A DNA stretch of 64,000 nucleotides from Blastocladiella emersonii ATCC 22665 (GCA_025594325.1 JANHCV010000001.1:806001-870000), one strand, 5' to 3'. Counted from the first letter of the stretch, positions 10,141 to 21,416 are shown. Notes: generated by a model from the sequence alone, not told the origin. A program made the numbers and translations.

Positions 10141-12114
10141 ATGAACAACATGGACAGCATCCTGGTATTTACTACGTGCATTACGACGGCCTCGATGATG
10201 CTTGGCGAGTGGAAGCCGGCTGCTTGCTCCGACGGCCAAGCGCGCAGGGAGGAAAGCAGCGGACGCAGGCACGGCGTGAACGTGGACTCACACGGACGCA
10301 TGCACTACGCACGCCATCACGTCGCACCCGCCGCGTCGTGCACATGACGCTGTGTCCCGCCTTTCCCGTAGTTCCGTGCCAGCGGGGGCAGCGTTGGAGG
10401 TGCGCTCGTCCGGTTCCGCACACAGGACGGCGTGACAGTCCTCGCCCCGCGGCGGATCGCCCAGAAGTCGGGGCTGCTCAAGGAAATTCTCAACGGCTGC
10501 ACCGAGGACATGGAGGTGCCCCTGCCGAAGGTGCCCTCGAGCCGCGCGCTCCTCCGCATGGTCGAGTAGGTCAAACATCACCTCAACAACGAGATGCCCC
10601 AGCGGCCCGGGCCCATTCCAGGTGACCAGGGCGAGCGCGCGACGCGCGTCTCGGACTGGGACGTCAACTTCTTTGCGCAGTTATCGCACTCCGCCGTCGC
10701 TGAGCTCGTCTGCGTGTCCCACTACCTCGACATTGAGCCCCTGTTCGACCTCAGTTGCAAGATGCTCGCCTGCGTGATCCACGCGTGCGGACTCGAGGCC
10801 GAGCAAATCGCCAATACGCCCCCGGCAATCGAGTCTTTGTCCTGGGTGCAACAAACCAGCGTCGACTGCCTTCAGCAGCTTGCCATCGATCCAGTGCAGT
10901 CGGCCAACCTTGGCGTGCTTGCGTGGGGCAAGCTTTTCGCCGAGACTCTCAGCAGCACCCTGCCGCCAGCGGCTGGCGCAATTCTGAATCGGTACTGGAC
11001 TTCATTGGCGGTCAAGCTCGCTCATGACCCCGAGTTCCGCCTTAACGTAGTCATCGCAGGTGCGCATCGCTTGCTGGGTCCGCGGCAGAATAGGGCGCAA
11101 TGCTAACGAACCTTGGACCACGTTCGGCTCTGGCTGTACGTGCACGCTGCTCATACTATAGCGTTCCGGTACGCGTTTGCCATTTGCAACGGCTGCGCAC
11201 CCGAGACCACGCAGCGAGTCATTCGCTTTGCCCGCGAGCGCACTTTGCCCATTGACGAGCTTGATGCAACCCTCAAACGTTGCTTCCCGACCGAGCTCTG
11301 CTGCGACCAGTGCTCGACCCATGCATGTCTTCTGCGTGCATTTGGTGGCCCTGCCCCCGAATCCGACCCGCGCGACGTTCTCAAAATCATGCTCTCGGTC
11401 GTGTCCCGCTCTGCTGGAGCCGTAAACGACGTCATGCGGAGCGCCGCGTATGCAATGCTAGCACATCCAACGTTTACATGGGTCATCCTATCCCTCCTTT
11501 GCTCGGAGCACCGCCATGCAACGCTATCATCCATTACCCAACACTCCGAATGCGCCGCGCTTCTTCTCAGCGCCTTGATACTTGCGCTTCTAGACCTCAA
11601 CAGCTTGCGCGGGATTGACGCTGGCGGGCGCTACGGCGTTCTCCCAAAACCGAGCTCGCCCACATTTAGTATGGATCCCGCCTACTCGACTCTCCTTACT
11701 TGGATTGAGTCCACTTGCCGTCTCAAGGACGAGGTGGCGCTTTGGGCCCACGCAGTCCCACAGATTCTCCGTAGCTTTCCAAATGTCTTGGACAACATCT
11801 CGACCGACGCCAAGCGCGCGATCGGTAACTTCTTTCGGACTCAAAATGGCCAGTCTGAATTTATGATCGCGTCCAAGCGCATGTCGGGCAAGATCGCAAC
11901 GGAAGCAATGCTCAAATACGGTGCCGTCAACGCGAGCGGCGTTGGCGCGAGTCACGCAGCGCTTGCCGTGGTTATGGACATGTGGTCTGCCGACCTTGAC
12001 GCTTTGGTGCGCATTATTTCTCACGAGCTGCCAGGCGAAACAGACCAGTGGTGTAAGCATCTCGAGGAGGTCGCGCTTGCCCATGGTATGGAATCGGTTG
12101 ACTTTGGGTATTAA
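10141..12114 (+). pseudogene. SKP1-like protein with long C-terminal extension, broken
   Basis: From about 10372 the translation follows the SKP1 family: an N-terminal BTB/POZ-like half (T-Q-D-G-V, K-S-G-L-L, then V-P-L-P-K-V) and a dimerisation half with V-S-D-W-D and the diagnostic Y-L-D-I-E-P-L-F-D-L-S-C-K. SKP1 links cullin-1 to F-box proteins in SCF ubiquitin ligases. TAG at 10567-10569 falls where SKP1 has an aromatic residue. A further 480 or so residues follow, far beyond the usual 160-190. An intron (11060 to about 11116) has a good donor and GCTAAC branch but ends TGG instead of TAG, while phase and frame still fit perfectly. Exon 1 (10141-10164) is tentative. Two independent lesions make it a pseudogene. 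Confidence 0.7.
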
Positions 12115-12454
12115 TCACCGCTACGAATGCAAATCCACCAAATACACGACCTTTTGCATGAGTTGCGCACCATGATTGCTTGGAACAAGTAGTTCTGCTC
12201 GCTGAACTTAGCCACAAGAAGAATCGTTGTTCATCGTGGAGTGGAAGCAAATGACAGTTAATCACTCCCTTACTGAGTCCCAAGAAAGGCGCCAAAGACC
12301 CGAAAAGTGGATATAGTAGCGAGGCGACAGCCCGAGATCGAGTCGCGAAGTTGATTTCACGTGACCACTTGCTACGCAAATGAGCGCTTCGCATGCCGCT
12401 GCACGAGTCGCCAGTTGAGAGCAATGCCCAAATATGTTATTTTACTTGAACCAA

Positions 12455-12482
12455 TTAGTCGCTTCGCGTCTGATTCTCAGCA
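12455..12482 (-). mobile_element. Helitron-like 3' terminus, type 1
   Basis: On the minus strand CTGAGAATC is followed by GACGCGAAGCGAC and then CTAA, with T as the next base. A short hairpin plus CTRR is the hallmark of Helitron 3' ends. The same hairpin occurs at about 22.52 kb and 36.16 kb downstream of helicase genes. The element would extend to the right, over the GGATC-rich tract. Its 5' TC end was not found. Confidence 0.5.
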
Positions 12483-12592
12483 GTAGGCTGAGTTTCTGTC
12501 GAGCTGAATTCGCGCTCAAGCTGGGGTTTCTGGCTCGCGTGTCATTCCTTTCACTCCAATCACATCACCAAACCGTGCCCCAGCCATTTGAA

Positions 12593-12950
12593 GTGGATCC
12601 ACCTTGGATCCAGCCGTGGACTGGATGGACCTCGGGGGAATATGGATCCCGATATTACTTTTCTGGATCAAGCGTGGATCAAGCTTGGGTGAGCTGGATC
12701 CACCTGCAAACCGTGCGGACCTCTCAGATGGATCCAGATTTTGGTCAAGGTGGATCGCGAGCTGGATCCAGGAAAGTAATATCGCAATCCAGGCACGGAA
12801 CTAGGCCACGATAAACATGGATCCTTGCGTCGATCAGTTTGACGATCAACTTGACCTTGGCGTGGATCCATTTGGTTATAGCCCGAGTCGAGGCGCTGAT
12901 CCACGTCGCAATCCACGTAAGCGCACTCAAGATCCACGAGCGAATCAAGG
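12593..12950. repeat. GGATC/GATCC-rich tract 1
   Basis: About 14 GATC sites, eight of them GGATCC, occur in some 360 bp, roughly ten times chance. Many sit in TGGATCCA-like palindromes. An inverted pair (CGATATTACTTTTC near 12648 and its complement near 12770) lies inside it. No credible gene is present between 12115 and 13100. A second tract of the same type lies at 16.2-16.4 kb. Confidence 0.7.
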
Positions 12951-13100
12951 GTCGAACGGTTCAATTTATACACACGCGTACGCCCCACAACGATGACCAT
13001 GGAGTGCGCAGAGAGGTCGAGATGAAGGAAGGGAACCTGCCCTTGATGCGCTCGCACCGCCTGCTGCACACCCCGCCACCCGAGATGTGGTATGGCGCAG

Positions 13101-14180
13101 CTACTCGTCAGGGCAGATGTCGTTCGCAATGTCGACGGTCATAGCCGCCTGGGTCTTGGTCGTCTCGACGCCCGTGTTCTGCTGGGCGATCTCGGCGAGG
13201 CTGATGTCGAGGATCCCACGCTTGAACAGCGCGCAGAGCTGCGAGGCCAGGTAGATGCGCTTGGCGACAGAAACCGAACCCGTGCTCGCTCGAGACGGGG
13301 AAGGCGTCGTAGTAGTCGGCGAGCGTCACCTTGGCGTCCTCCTTGGTCAGGCCGACGATGATACCTTGTTGGTACGCGCTCCCAGTGATGCGCCATGCAC
13401 ACTAGAAAGCGGCGAGCGTGCATCGCGGTGAAGTCAGAGAGGGCGAAGGCGAACGGAGGAACCCGGCAGATTGCAAGAGCAAAACGTACAAGGACAGCGA
13501 CCGCGGCCATGATGCGCCACACCGGACTTGACCCGTCGGTTGGGAAGGGCTTGTTGATGTCGAGCAGCTTGAGGTCGTTGACAATCGCGTAGCCGGCCAA
13601 GCGCTTGGCTACAGTGCGGAACGTGAGCGACGGGATTGAGTGCGACTTGGTGAGCAAAGCCGTACCGTGCGACGACTGGTTCGAGCCTCGAGCGTTGGCC
13701 ATGTCGTTCGCCTGCCCAAAGAGGAGTCGGTCGAGGAAGGACAAATACAGCGGGTGAGCACCACGGCACGCGCGGACCGACATCGCCGCATCGACGTCGG
13801 CGTCGGCGTCGGCGAAATCCATGTCGAGCTCGGCGTTGTCGTACTCATCGACCATGGCCAGCGTGGCGCGGTGGAGCTCCTCGGGCGCCTCGCCGACCAG
13901 CCACTGCTTGGTGAGCGACTCCTTTTCGCCGACCTTGTTGGTGATAATGCACGAGTTGTCGGCGGCCGCCTGCACGAGGTCGACCCACTTCGAGTTCTCC
14001 TTGAACGGCTTGCGGATCGTCTGCAGGGCCTTGGTGACCTACACAGAAGCGGCATCAGCAACTGCCACCGCGGCGACCCACACCGCGTCCGCGTACCTCC
14101 TTCCCAAATGCCTCGATATCCTTGATCCCGAGCTTGTACTTGAGGTTCCAGTCCTTGATGCGGGTGTATGAGATCGACGC
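13101..14180 (-). CDS. Hypothetical multi-exon gene
   Basis: Reading the minus strand, an exon ending K-D-I-E-A-F-G-K-E joins across a 58-nt intron (14039-14096) to a long exon from 14038. A second intron (13402-13489, GTACGT to TTTCTAG, with a CTGAC branch) leads to an exon continuing S-A-Y-Q-Q-G. Near 13270 the frame must slip once to reach the final segment, ending with TAG at 13101-13103; that slip is a lesion or a missed intron. The protein has an acidic D/A-D run. I recognise no family, and the 5' end is not resolved. Confidence 0.45.
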
Positions 14181-15602
14181 CGCATGACCTCGCGCGCGCC
14201 ACAAGGGCAGACGAAGAGGCGACCCTTGCCGCTGCAGCTTGACGTACTGGATAAACTACTCAAATCGGCCGTGTCAGCTTCGGTCCATGGGCGCGTGTTG
14301 ACCGAGTCGCGTACCTCGAACTCGGACTCGCACGTGCAGCCAGGCGCGTGCTTGAGGCCAGCAACGACCCGAGCAGCGAGACCTCGCCGCGTGTTCTGGA
14401 GCACCTTTGAGGCTTGTCGTGGTTGACCGAGGCTATGGGTGACGTGGCGGGGACAAGTGAGCAAGGGGTCGGGCGAAGTATACACATGGCGCGAACGGAC
14501 GGGCCGCGTCGCCAGGATCTGGGCCGACGACACGAGCGATGTCGCTCGGGAGCTCGAGGTCTGCGTCGCCCGCACGCAGCGCGAATCGCCTCGAGAACGC
14601 GAAGGAGAGGAACCGTACCGTGCGGGCTTGAGCACGTCGTGCGCGAGTCGACGCGATGGTTGAGGGGCGGCCCTTGTCGCCGCGACTTGGCGTACTCGGC
14701 GCCCTTGTCATGGCGGCCGCGAACGTGTTAGTCTCGGGCAATGTAAGAAGTAGGCCGAGTCGCACACCGCGTACCATGTCGTGAACTTGGTCAGGATCGC
14801 GAACCTGGTCAGGATCGACGCAAACACGTTGCCGCGGACCCCACGAGCGCCGTTGCAGCATGAGGTGCTTGTCGAAGACTAAGATAGCAGGGCAGAGCGG
14901 TCGTAGCGTGGGGTACGTCAGTGAGCGAACGGACAGCCGGCGCGGAAGGCGTGGGAACGCGGCGTGACCCTCGAGAGCGGTGGGCGCGAGTTCCGTCGAC
15001 GCGTGCAGGGCGTGTCGGCGGAGTTGAGGGGTGACTGCGGATGCACATCGCGGGGGAGTACAAGGTGCGGAGAAGGCGAGAGACGCGAACCGTGGAAGTC
15101 ACCGAGCGGAGCGGGCCCGTGGCGGCGTCGGGCGGATGCGCGTTGACATGAGGTACATGGAGGTTGAGGGGTGACGGAGGAGGCGGTTGCGCTAGGTCGC
15201 AAATGTCGAGTTGGTCGATAGCATGGTCGAAAGCATGGTCGCTGGTGGTGGGGCGAGGGAGCGCGAGCCGCCGCGAGCGAAGTCCCGGAACGATCGACGC
15301 GCTCACGTGACGTTGGCTTCGACGCGTTTCGCCTCGCGCTTCGCCGCAGCGGCACGCTCTCCCCTCCCGGCGACGGCACCTCGACGTTGCAAGCTATGAA
15401 TAATCTATGAATTACTTGCCGCAAGCGCGTGGCAGGGACGTGAGTGTTGGAACTTGGTCGATACGGACCTGGTCGGCGGGCGAGCCCCGCCGCGGCGCTC
15501 CTCCCGCGATGAGAGTCGTCACGGCGGGGCGGTCGTGAGGGCTCTCACATCTTGAAGCTTTATGAGTTGAAAGTGAGGTGTTGAGCGCGTCGTTGCCCTC
15601 TG
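14181..15602. other. No gene recognised
   Basis: Only short overlapping shadow frames occur here. On the minus strand a Cys-x-Cys-containing reading at 14.2-14.4 kb could be a 5' exon of the preceding gene. Several CACGTG/ACGCGT-like motifs lie near 15300-15330. Confidence 0.4.
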
Positions 15603-16043
15603 TTGCGATTGGTCGAGCGGAAACCGCGCACCTGGCTTGTCAACCTGGAGTTGGACGGCGTGCAGCTCGAAAGCACGGTCGTCGAGCACTTCCACTTGTA
15701 CCAGTCGGTGCTGCACGTCGTTCAGCCGGGCCTCTATGCCTCGCAGACGTTTGCTCTCTGCCCCACGCAGCCCGCCACGTGCGAGTTCCACATCGTGCCG
15801 CTGTCGGTCATCACAGCCTTCCTCCACACCGCACCAAATGGGAACCGGCCATCGTCGGCGCACCAGGGCGGGTACACCGAGTACCTCATCACCGTGTACG
15901 ACGACTCCGCGAGCCTCACGCTGTTCATGATGCCGCAGATCGACAACTCGCTCAACTTTGTGGACCGCCGCGATCCTGGCGGCGTAAACACAACGTTTGG
16001 CGACGGGCTCGAGCTCATCCTGCAGCAGAACGAACATGTCTAG
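15603..16043 (+). pseudogene. Partial hypothetical ORF, beta-rich
   Basis: About 145 codons with normal amino-acid composition and alternating hydrophobic strands, ending in TAG. No ATG with a good context begins it, and the upstream sequence supplies no obvious exon, so it is a 3' fragment or a gene with an unseen 5' exon. No family recognised. Confidence 0.35.
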
Positions 16044-16162
16044 TTGCGTTCGGCTTCCTCGCATGGTTTGCTGGGTCGTTGCAACCATTTCGATACATTT
16101 TCGCACGGTTTCTTCACCACCATGTTCACCGTCAATCACCTCCTGGTTCTGCCCGAGCAAGA

Positions 16163-16440
16163 GTTGGATATAGACGTGGATCGACGCCTAGAACTACATT
16201 TACAACAAGTTGATCCAGGGCGCGTGGATGGAGGAGTGGGTCCACATTTTTGAAAATGGATCGACGTCTTGATCCCGGCTGCTTTCAAGCCTCATTCCAG
16301 CTCGCGCCAGTCAAGGCTGGATCCACCTTTCATGATTGTAGATCCAGTCTACAAAATCTGGATCAAGCGTTGATCAAGAGGTCGATTCAGCTCTGGAAGG
16401 CTCGAGGTGGATCCACCCTGGATCCATGGGCCCTCGGCAG
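16163..16440. repeat. GGATC/GATCC-rich tract 2
   Basis: Repeated GTGGATC, TGGATCC and GATCAAG strings resemble tract 1, including GGTGGATCCACCCTGGATCC against GTGGATCCACCTTGGATCC. It lies immediately 5' of a Helitron helicase fragment. Confidence 0.65.
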
Positions 16441-16453
16441 GCGCGGTTTGGTG

Positions 16454-16984
16454 ATGGCGGCTGGCTCGGATGCGGCGAGCAACACGACTGACGCGCAGCG
16501 CGTCGGCAAGGACGGTGCCGCGGCAGTCGACGATGAGCGCGAGCTCGAGCAGGAGGACGACGAAAACGACGACGAGCACATCACGTTCTCCAACCGCCCG
16601 ATCACAGACAAGGTCAATCGCCGACCGCTACATGCACCGGCCCAGCGAGCTCGAGTCGCTCTCGCTATACGACTTTATCTAATGCTGTCGCGTGAAGCCC
16701 ATGAAGGCCGCAACGAACCGCTCGCAGCAGTCCATGCCTGACAACGATGCCGGCGACAGCAACGCGCCGCGCGCCAAGCGCGGTCGCCACGCCAGGGCCA
16801 GGCCGCGGTACAAGTTCCGCGACACGCATCAGGCAGTCGACAAGCTTATTGTGGCGATGTGCGCGACCAAGGTCGTTCATGTGCCGCTTTTCAATAAGCA
16901 AGTCAGCCAGTCGTCCAACATTGGCAGCACCGAGTCGCGCGCCATGATCTCTATGATCCTGTTCAAGCCGTTCCGCACCATCAT
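16454..16984 (+). pseudogene. Helitron PIF1-type helicase, N-terminal fragment
   Basis: After an acidic start the reading carries the segment typical of Helitron helicases before motif I: R-Y-M-H-R-P-S-E-L-E-S, L-Y-D-F, then a basic stretch and M-I-L-F-K-P-F-R-T. It has one frameshift near 16612 and TAA at 16680-16682. It stops at a repeat starting AAAAATGGTGGGACG. The next part of the same protein appears at 45.37 kb on the other strand, after the same repeat in mirror orientation. Confidence 0.6.
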
Positions 16985-17400
16985 CGCAAAAATGGTGGGA
17001 CGGCTTTGGGGCGTGATTGGACTGGGATTGGACCGCGAAAGGGCGACTGGGGCGCGACCAGGCGCAAGCGGACGATAGTGCTGCGATCCGGGCCCAACGC
17101 GCGCGGCCGGCGCCTGGCGCTCCGCTGGGCTTGGAGTGGCCGGCTCGTGGGGGCGGATCGCGGCGTGATCCGGCCGTGATCCGGGCCCAGCGCGTGCGCG
17201 ACGGCACCGCGAGCGAGCCGCGAAACCGCCCTGACCACCGAGCCCGCCTCGCGGCCCTCTCGCGCCGCTGCTGGCCTCGGATCGCGGCCAGAGTGGGCCC
17301 GCGGTCCGGTCCTGGTCCTGATCCTGGCGCGACGGAAGCCCACGCGAACCGCGATACAGGCGCGAACGGCGGCTGAAGCGGGACCGAGCCTGTCCCGCGC
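16985..17400. repeat. GC-rich insertion with AAAAANGGTGGGACG end, copy 1
   Basis: It begins AAAAATGGTGGGACGG directly after ATCATCGC in the helicase reading. It is rich in GATCCGGGCC and GGATCGCGG strings. A related tract beginning AAAAAAGGTGGGACG lies at 45.37 kb, again directly after ATCATCGC. The two look like the ends of one inserted element (inference). Confidence 0.5.
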
Positions 17401-18326
17401 TCTTGGCCCAATCTGGCCCCTATCCCGCTCAGATTCGCTCACACTCCACACTGGTCGCGTGATTCATCATACAATCGGTATATCGAGTAATCCACACACA
17501 CGTGCGCGCACACCGACTGCCCCTTGTGGTCGTCGCCGTGGCGCCGCTGCCGGGTGAACACCTTGACGACCTTGGCCAGCTTGGCGGACATGCGGTTCTC
17601 GGACAGCGGCGATTCCGTGAAGGCGAGCTTGAGTTTGCACTCGGGAGCTACTTGAGCGGTCTGCTCGATAAGATACGGGCAACGTACGCAAGCAAGGGAG
17701 AGGGAGCGCACCTTTCCAGGTCACGGCCATGCTGAGTCAATCGGGTTCCTAGCGGTTCATCTAGTTAAGCGCAAAGAATGGCAGACTGAATGCCAGAGCC
17801 AATCTCGAGGGGAGATAGCAACGAAAACGCACTGAACGACTTGGGAACGTTGTGCTACAGTCAGGCACACGAGTTTTGGGGACGGCGAGTGAGCGAACTT
17901 GCCCAATGTGTACATGCGCGGGGAGAGTTCCGTACCAGTACGACCAAGGCGGGATCAAGGGGAGCTGCATGGGGCACTCGAGTGCGATGCTTGTAGCTAG
18001 CGTTGCGTACGGCGGCGTCAGGGTCGGCGGGGCGGGCCAAAGTGGCGGTGAAGGCGCAAGCGTACAAACAGGAGGGACCGGGTTGAGATAGCAGCGCGAG
18101 AGGCAGGGCAAGGTTACGGTGTTGAGCGAGCGGGTTGAAGGGTGGGGCGAGGCGGACGGCGTGCGGCGGACGGATGGAGTGGTTGCCCACAGCCACTGTG
18201 TGAGGGGAGCGGAGGGGCGGGCGTGGGGCCGCCGGTGCTAAGTAGGCGGGCGGCGCCGTGCGCAGCAAAATGGCCGCCAACAGAGGGGCTGCTGGCTGGG
18301 CACCAGTGTGGGCCGGATCAGGCCAC
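17401..18326. other. Mostly non-coding; one unclassified short minus-strand ORF
   Basis: A minus-strand reading at 17439-17711 has ordinary composition (a Glu-Cys-Lys-Leu-Lys-Leu segment preceded by a possible intron end), but I recognise no family. Nothing else is supported here. Confidence 0.3.
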
Positions 18327-18518
18327 GATGAGTCACTTTTTTTTGCGGCCAGCGTGAGCCGGCTGCCACTCCTGTCCCTGCTTGCGGCGCGGCGCCCAGC
18401 CCTTGCGGTGCGGGCGCCACTGGTGGCAACGCCACAGCCAGAGCGCTGACCGCGCCGCGCCAAGCTGGGAGAGAAGTGGCAGCTGGGCCACGCTGGCCGC
18501 AAAAAAAAGTGACTCATC
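18327..18518. mobile_element. MITE with long terminal inverted repeats and AP-1/Gcn4-like sites
   Basis: A 192-bp element starts GATGAGTCAC, a T-run and GCGGCCAGCGTG, and ends with the exact complement. Weaker pairing (GGCTGCCACT against AGTGGCAGC) extends the arms inward. GGCCAC flanks both sides (18321-18326 and 18520-18525), a likely target duplication with one extra base. Each arm carries TGAGTCA/TGACTCA, the consensus bound by AP-1/Gcn4-type bZIP factors. It has no coding capacity, and the parent transposon is not identified. Confidence 0.75.
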
Positions 18519-19004
18519 CGGCCACGAGCGCAAAGAAGCGACGCGAGCCCATATGACGGTCAAAATGAACGACGCGTCAACATCGCCGCCACGCCGCCCG
18601 AGTTGGGCACCCCACGCTCCTCCTCCCATGCATTCCATTCTCATTCTTCGGAGCACACCACTTGCTGCAACAAGCATACCGTCACTTCTAAAATGCATCA
18701 ACCTTGTCTTTGCGCACACAACTTCTGGCCGACCAGCTGCTGCCCCAGCCCAGCGCGCCCAACAAGAACGCCGTGAACTTGACACCCAGCGCGAGCGCGA
18801 GTCGTCTCCTTGGTCGAAGCGTATGTTATTAATAACTCGCATACTCAACCTTGTGTTGGTGTGCTCCACGATACTGCTCGAAGCGGCGTCACGGTTTTCA
18901 AGCTCGGACACCGCTGCCTTTGAGTCTGCGAGACTCACCGACCCCTTGCATTGTTTCGTAACTGTCTAGGGCGTCATTGTTTGCCCCCCCTTGGCAGCGC
19001 TGGG

Positions 19005-19250
19005 TGCATCCACATGGTCGAACACTTCCTCCTGGTCCCCGGCGGCTTCAGCGACAACAACTAGTACTACGCCAATGTCAACCTGATCGTCGAGCTTGCC
19101 GAGTTGGCCGGCGTCAACGCCGTGTGGGCCGGCTGGGGCCACGCCTCTGAGAACCCGCGCCTGCCCAACCGCCTTGCCGAGAAGGGCATTGGCTTCATTG
19201 GCCCGCCCAGCCGCGCCCTTGGCGACAAGAATATTACGGCTACTTTGTAC
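19005..19250 (+). pseudogene. ACC1: Acetyl-CoA carboxylase, 5' fragment (biotin carboxylase N-domain)
   Basis: The reading V-P-G-G, then [11 protein letters not shown], then [16 protein letters not shown], then G-F-I-G-P-P and A-L-G-D-K matches the biotin carboxylase N-terminal region of eukaryotic ACC. TAG at 19062-19064 interrupts it. Homology stops abruptly after the A-L-G-D-K segment. The downstream part of an ACC lies on the opposite strand from 52162, leaving roughly 60-100 residues missing between the two. I infer one gene split by rearrangement; a separate relic copy is the alternative. Confidence 0.75.
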
Positions 19251-19532
19251 CTCCAGCGACGAGAGATTGTTCAATTAGGAGGAAGAGTTCGAGGCGAGTC
19301 CGTACAACGCGTCGCCAAGGCCAAACCGCTCCGGGGGAGACGCGTCAATCAATCACGTGACAGGTGAGACGCGTCTCCCAAGCACAAACTTTTTGCGGCG
19401 TCGATTGCGCGTCCAGACCAGAGTTGCTGTTCAATGAGATACGACTGATCGGGAGAAGGTACGGGATGTATCAAGCTCGAATAGAGGAGAGAATGAGGTG
19501 ATGGTGCAACAGAACGGGGGCGTGGGCAACAA

Positions 19533-20701
19533 CTACTGAATGAACAACTCGAGCACGCGCTTGCGCATCGACTCGGCCACGGCCATGATGCGGAGGGCCT
19601 GGTCTTTGGTCAGTCGAGTCGCGACCTGGATCTGGAAGTCCTCATCGTTGCCATAGGCGCCCTGGGCCCACTCGATGGCAGCGGCCAGCACAGGCTTGGA
19701 CTCGGCGGCCAAGACGCTCTTGAAGACCTTCTGGATGCCCATGAGAAAGTCCGAGTCGCTGAGGCGGCGCGAGCTGCTGTTTGAGGTACGGCTGCGCTTG
19801 CTGGCGTGGGCCGCGTCGTCCTTGTCCTCGCTGACCTCCTTGCCAACCTCCTCAGCATTGCTGCCTTCCGCGTTGAGGCGCGAGTACTTGCCTGTCGCCG
19901 TCGCCTTTGACCAGATCTTGTCAGACCACTTGTAGAACTGGAAGGTCTTGCGGCCCGGCTCCAGCTGCTCCTGAAGTTGTGGCTACAATTGCAGCAAGAC
20001 GGGGATGGTTAGCTCTTGCTGATGGGCAAACAACGTGACGAGACGATCGACCGTACCAATAGTCCGTCCCAGAACTCGTCCAACACGTCCACCGTGCACT
20101 CATCCTCGTTCCAGGTGCAGCCGCTGCCCGAGTACAACAGAAGCCGCTTCACTGCGAGATACCGTTTGCAAACCTGCCGCAAGCAACAGAGAGATGATTA
20201 GCGCTCGCGCTGAGGTAGCGATGAGGGAGAGGCATACGTATGTGACACGGTTCTTGACCTGCACCAAGTGAAGGGGAGCTTGAACTTGACCGATAGGGCC
20301 TGCGCAATCGCCAACTGGTGCTGCGACTTGAGCGCGTTGCCGTTGCCAAGCACGTTCTGGCGGGCCAGGCCATCGATATATTCGAGGAGGAAGTTGGTCG
20401 ACGCAGTGTCAAAGACCGCTTTCTCGGCGCCGAGGTTGGCCTTGCGTTTGTTTGGCTTGACGATGGTTGGCAGCGGCAGCAGCAGCGGGTGGCCATTGTC
20501 CTTGTCCGCGCCCTCGTTGGCGTCCTCGTCGCTTTCAGCGGGCAGCAGCGGGACCTCAGGTACGGCCGTGACGACGTCCTTAATGGCGGGCTTGCGCGCT
20601 GCGCTCCTTTGATTGCTGCTGCAAGCGTGAGCAGGCGCGGGGGCAGTTGACACTGCTGCCGCGGCGGCGGCGGGGGTTTGTTTTTTGGATGGGTTTGCCA
20701 T
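19533..20701 (-). CDS. Myb/SANT-like DNA-binding protein of Harbinger type
   Basis: Exon 1 (from ATG at 20699-20701) is Ala/Pro-rich, then has F-D-T-A-S-T-N-F-L-L-E-Y and Q-L-A-I-A-Q-A-L, the trihelix Myb/SANT-like pattern. After an intron near 20171-20237 follow Y-L-A-V-K-R-L-L, G-C-T-W and E-F-W-D, also typical. A third exon has F-Q-F-Y-K-W-S-D-K-I-W, a Lys-Arg-Ser-Arg motif and a C-terminal helical domain ending L-F-I-Q. Such proteins help Harbinger transposases bind DNA and enter the nucleus. The join at T-W-C appears one base short, so it may be broken. No Harbinger ends were found around it. Its C-terminal third is paralogous to the ORF at 24.85-25.2 kb. Confidence 0.65.
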
Positions 20702-21009
20702 TGTCTAATGTAGGACCTGGGGGAAAAACGGCGCGGCCGCCGGAAAAAAAAGGCGCGACCTGAAACACGCGGGGCAGGTCACGCGCCGTGATCACCACGG
20801 CCGCTTTTTGTCTCGCGCTGCGAGACGCGACTTAGACGCGTTGGAGCGGCGCTGCCGCCTGCCATAATAACACTCTTCTTGTCGGGATCGAACTGAGGGC
20901 AGGCGATAGGCACTTCCTTGTCTTGTCGGCCCGCGGCTGCGACGCACTGGCTCCCGCCAGCTGGGCAGCGGTGGGTGGCAAGGCGCCGCGCATCGAGACA
21001 TTTGTCACC

Positions 21010-21297
21010 ATGCACTTCGTGGTGCCTGGAGCGGAGGGCGCCTACCAGCTCTTGTCGCTCAACGCGCACGCGCCACCGCCTGTGCTTCTCCAGGCAGAGG
21101 CAAGCGCGGCCGAGGCCTACAAGCGCGAGTGCCTCTACGTGTTCTTGCAGGCCTGCAACCAGACGCTCGAGGACACGATCGTCGCCAACGCCCACCGCAA
21201 GTACGTGGTCCAGATCAACGAGACCCGGGTCGCGTTTGCGTGGAACATGCTCGTGGTGAGCCAGGTCGCCCTTCTCCCGTTCCGCCGCACGCAGTGA
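21010..21297 (+). CDS. Short hypothetical ORF
   Basis: 95 codons from an ATG with ordinary composition, in a frame that is open for about 90 bases further upstream. It has helical segments and ends F-R-R-T-Q. It could be the last exon of a gene whose start lies in the shared region with the Myb gene promoter. Family not recognised. Confidence 0.3.
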   Translation: MHFVVPGAEGAYQLLSLNAHAPPPVLLQAEASAAEAYKRECLYVFLQACNQTLEDTIVANAHRKYVVQINETRVAFAWNMLVVSQVALLPFRRTQ

Positions 21298-21416
21298 AGC
21301 GGCGGTCTGTGCCACTTGTGTTCATTCATACCCATCTCTTCCCTCCTCTGTGTTCGTGCCTCATGGATAAACTCGAATCCCTTTGTACTTTGACTCGTCC
21401 TTGAAACGGTTGCGTC

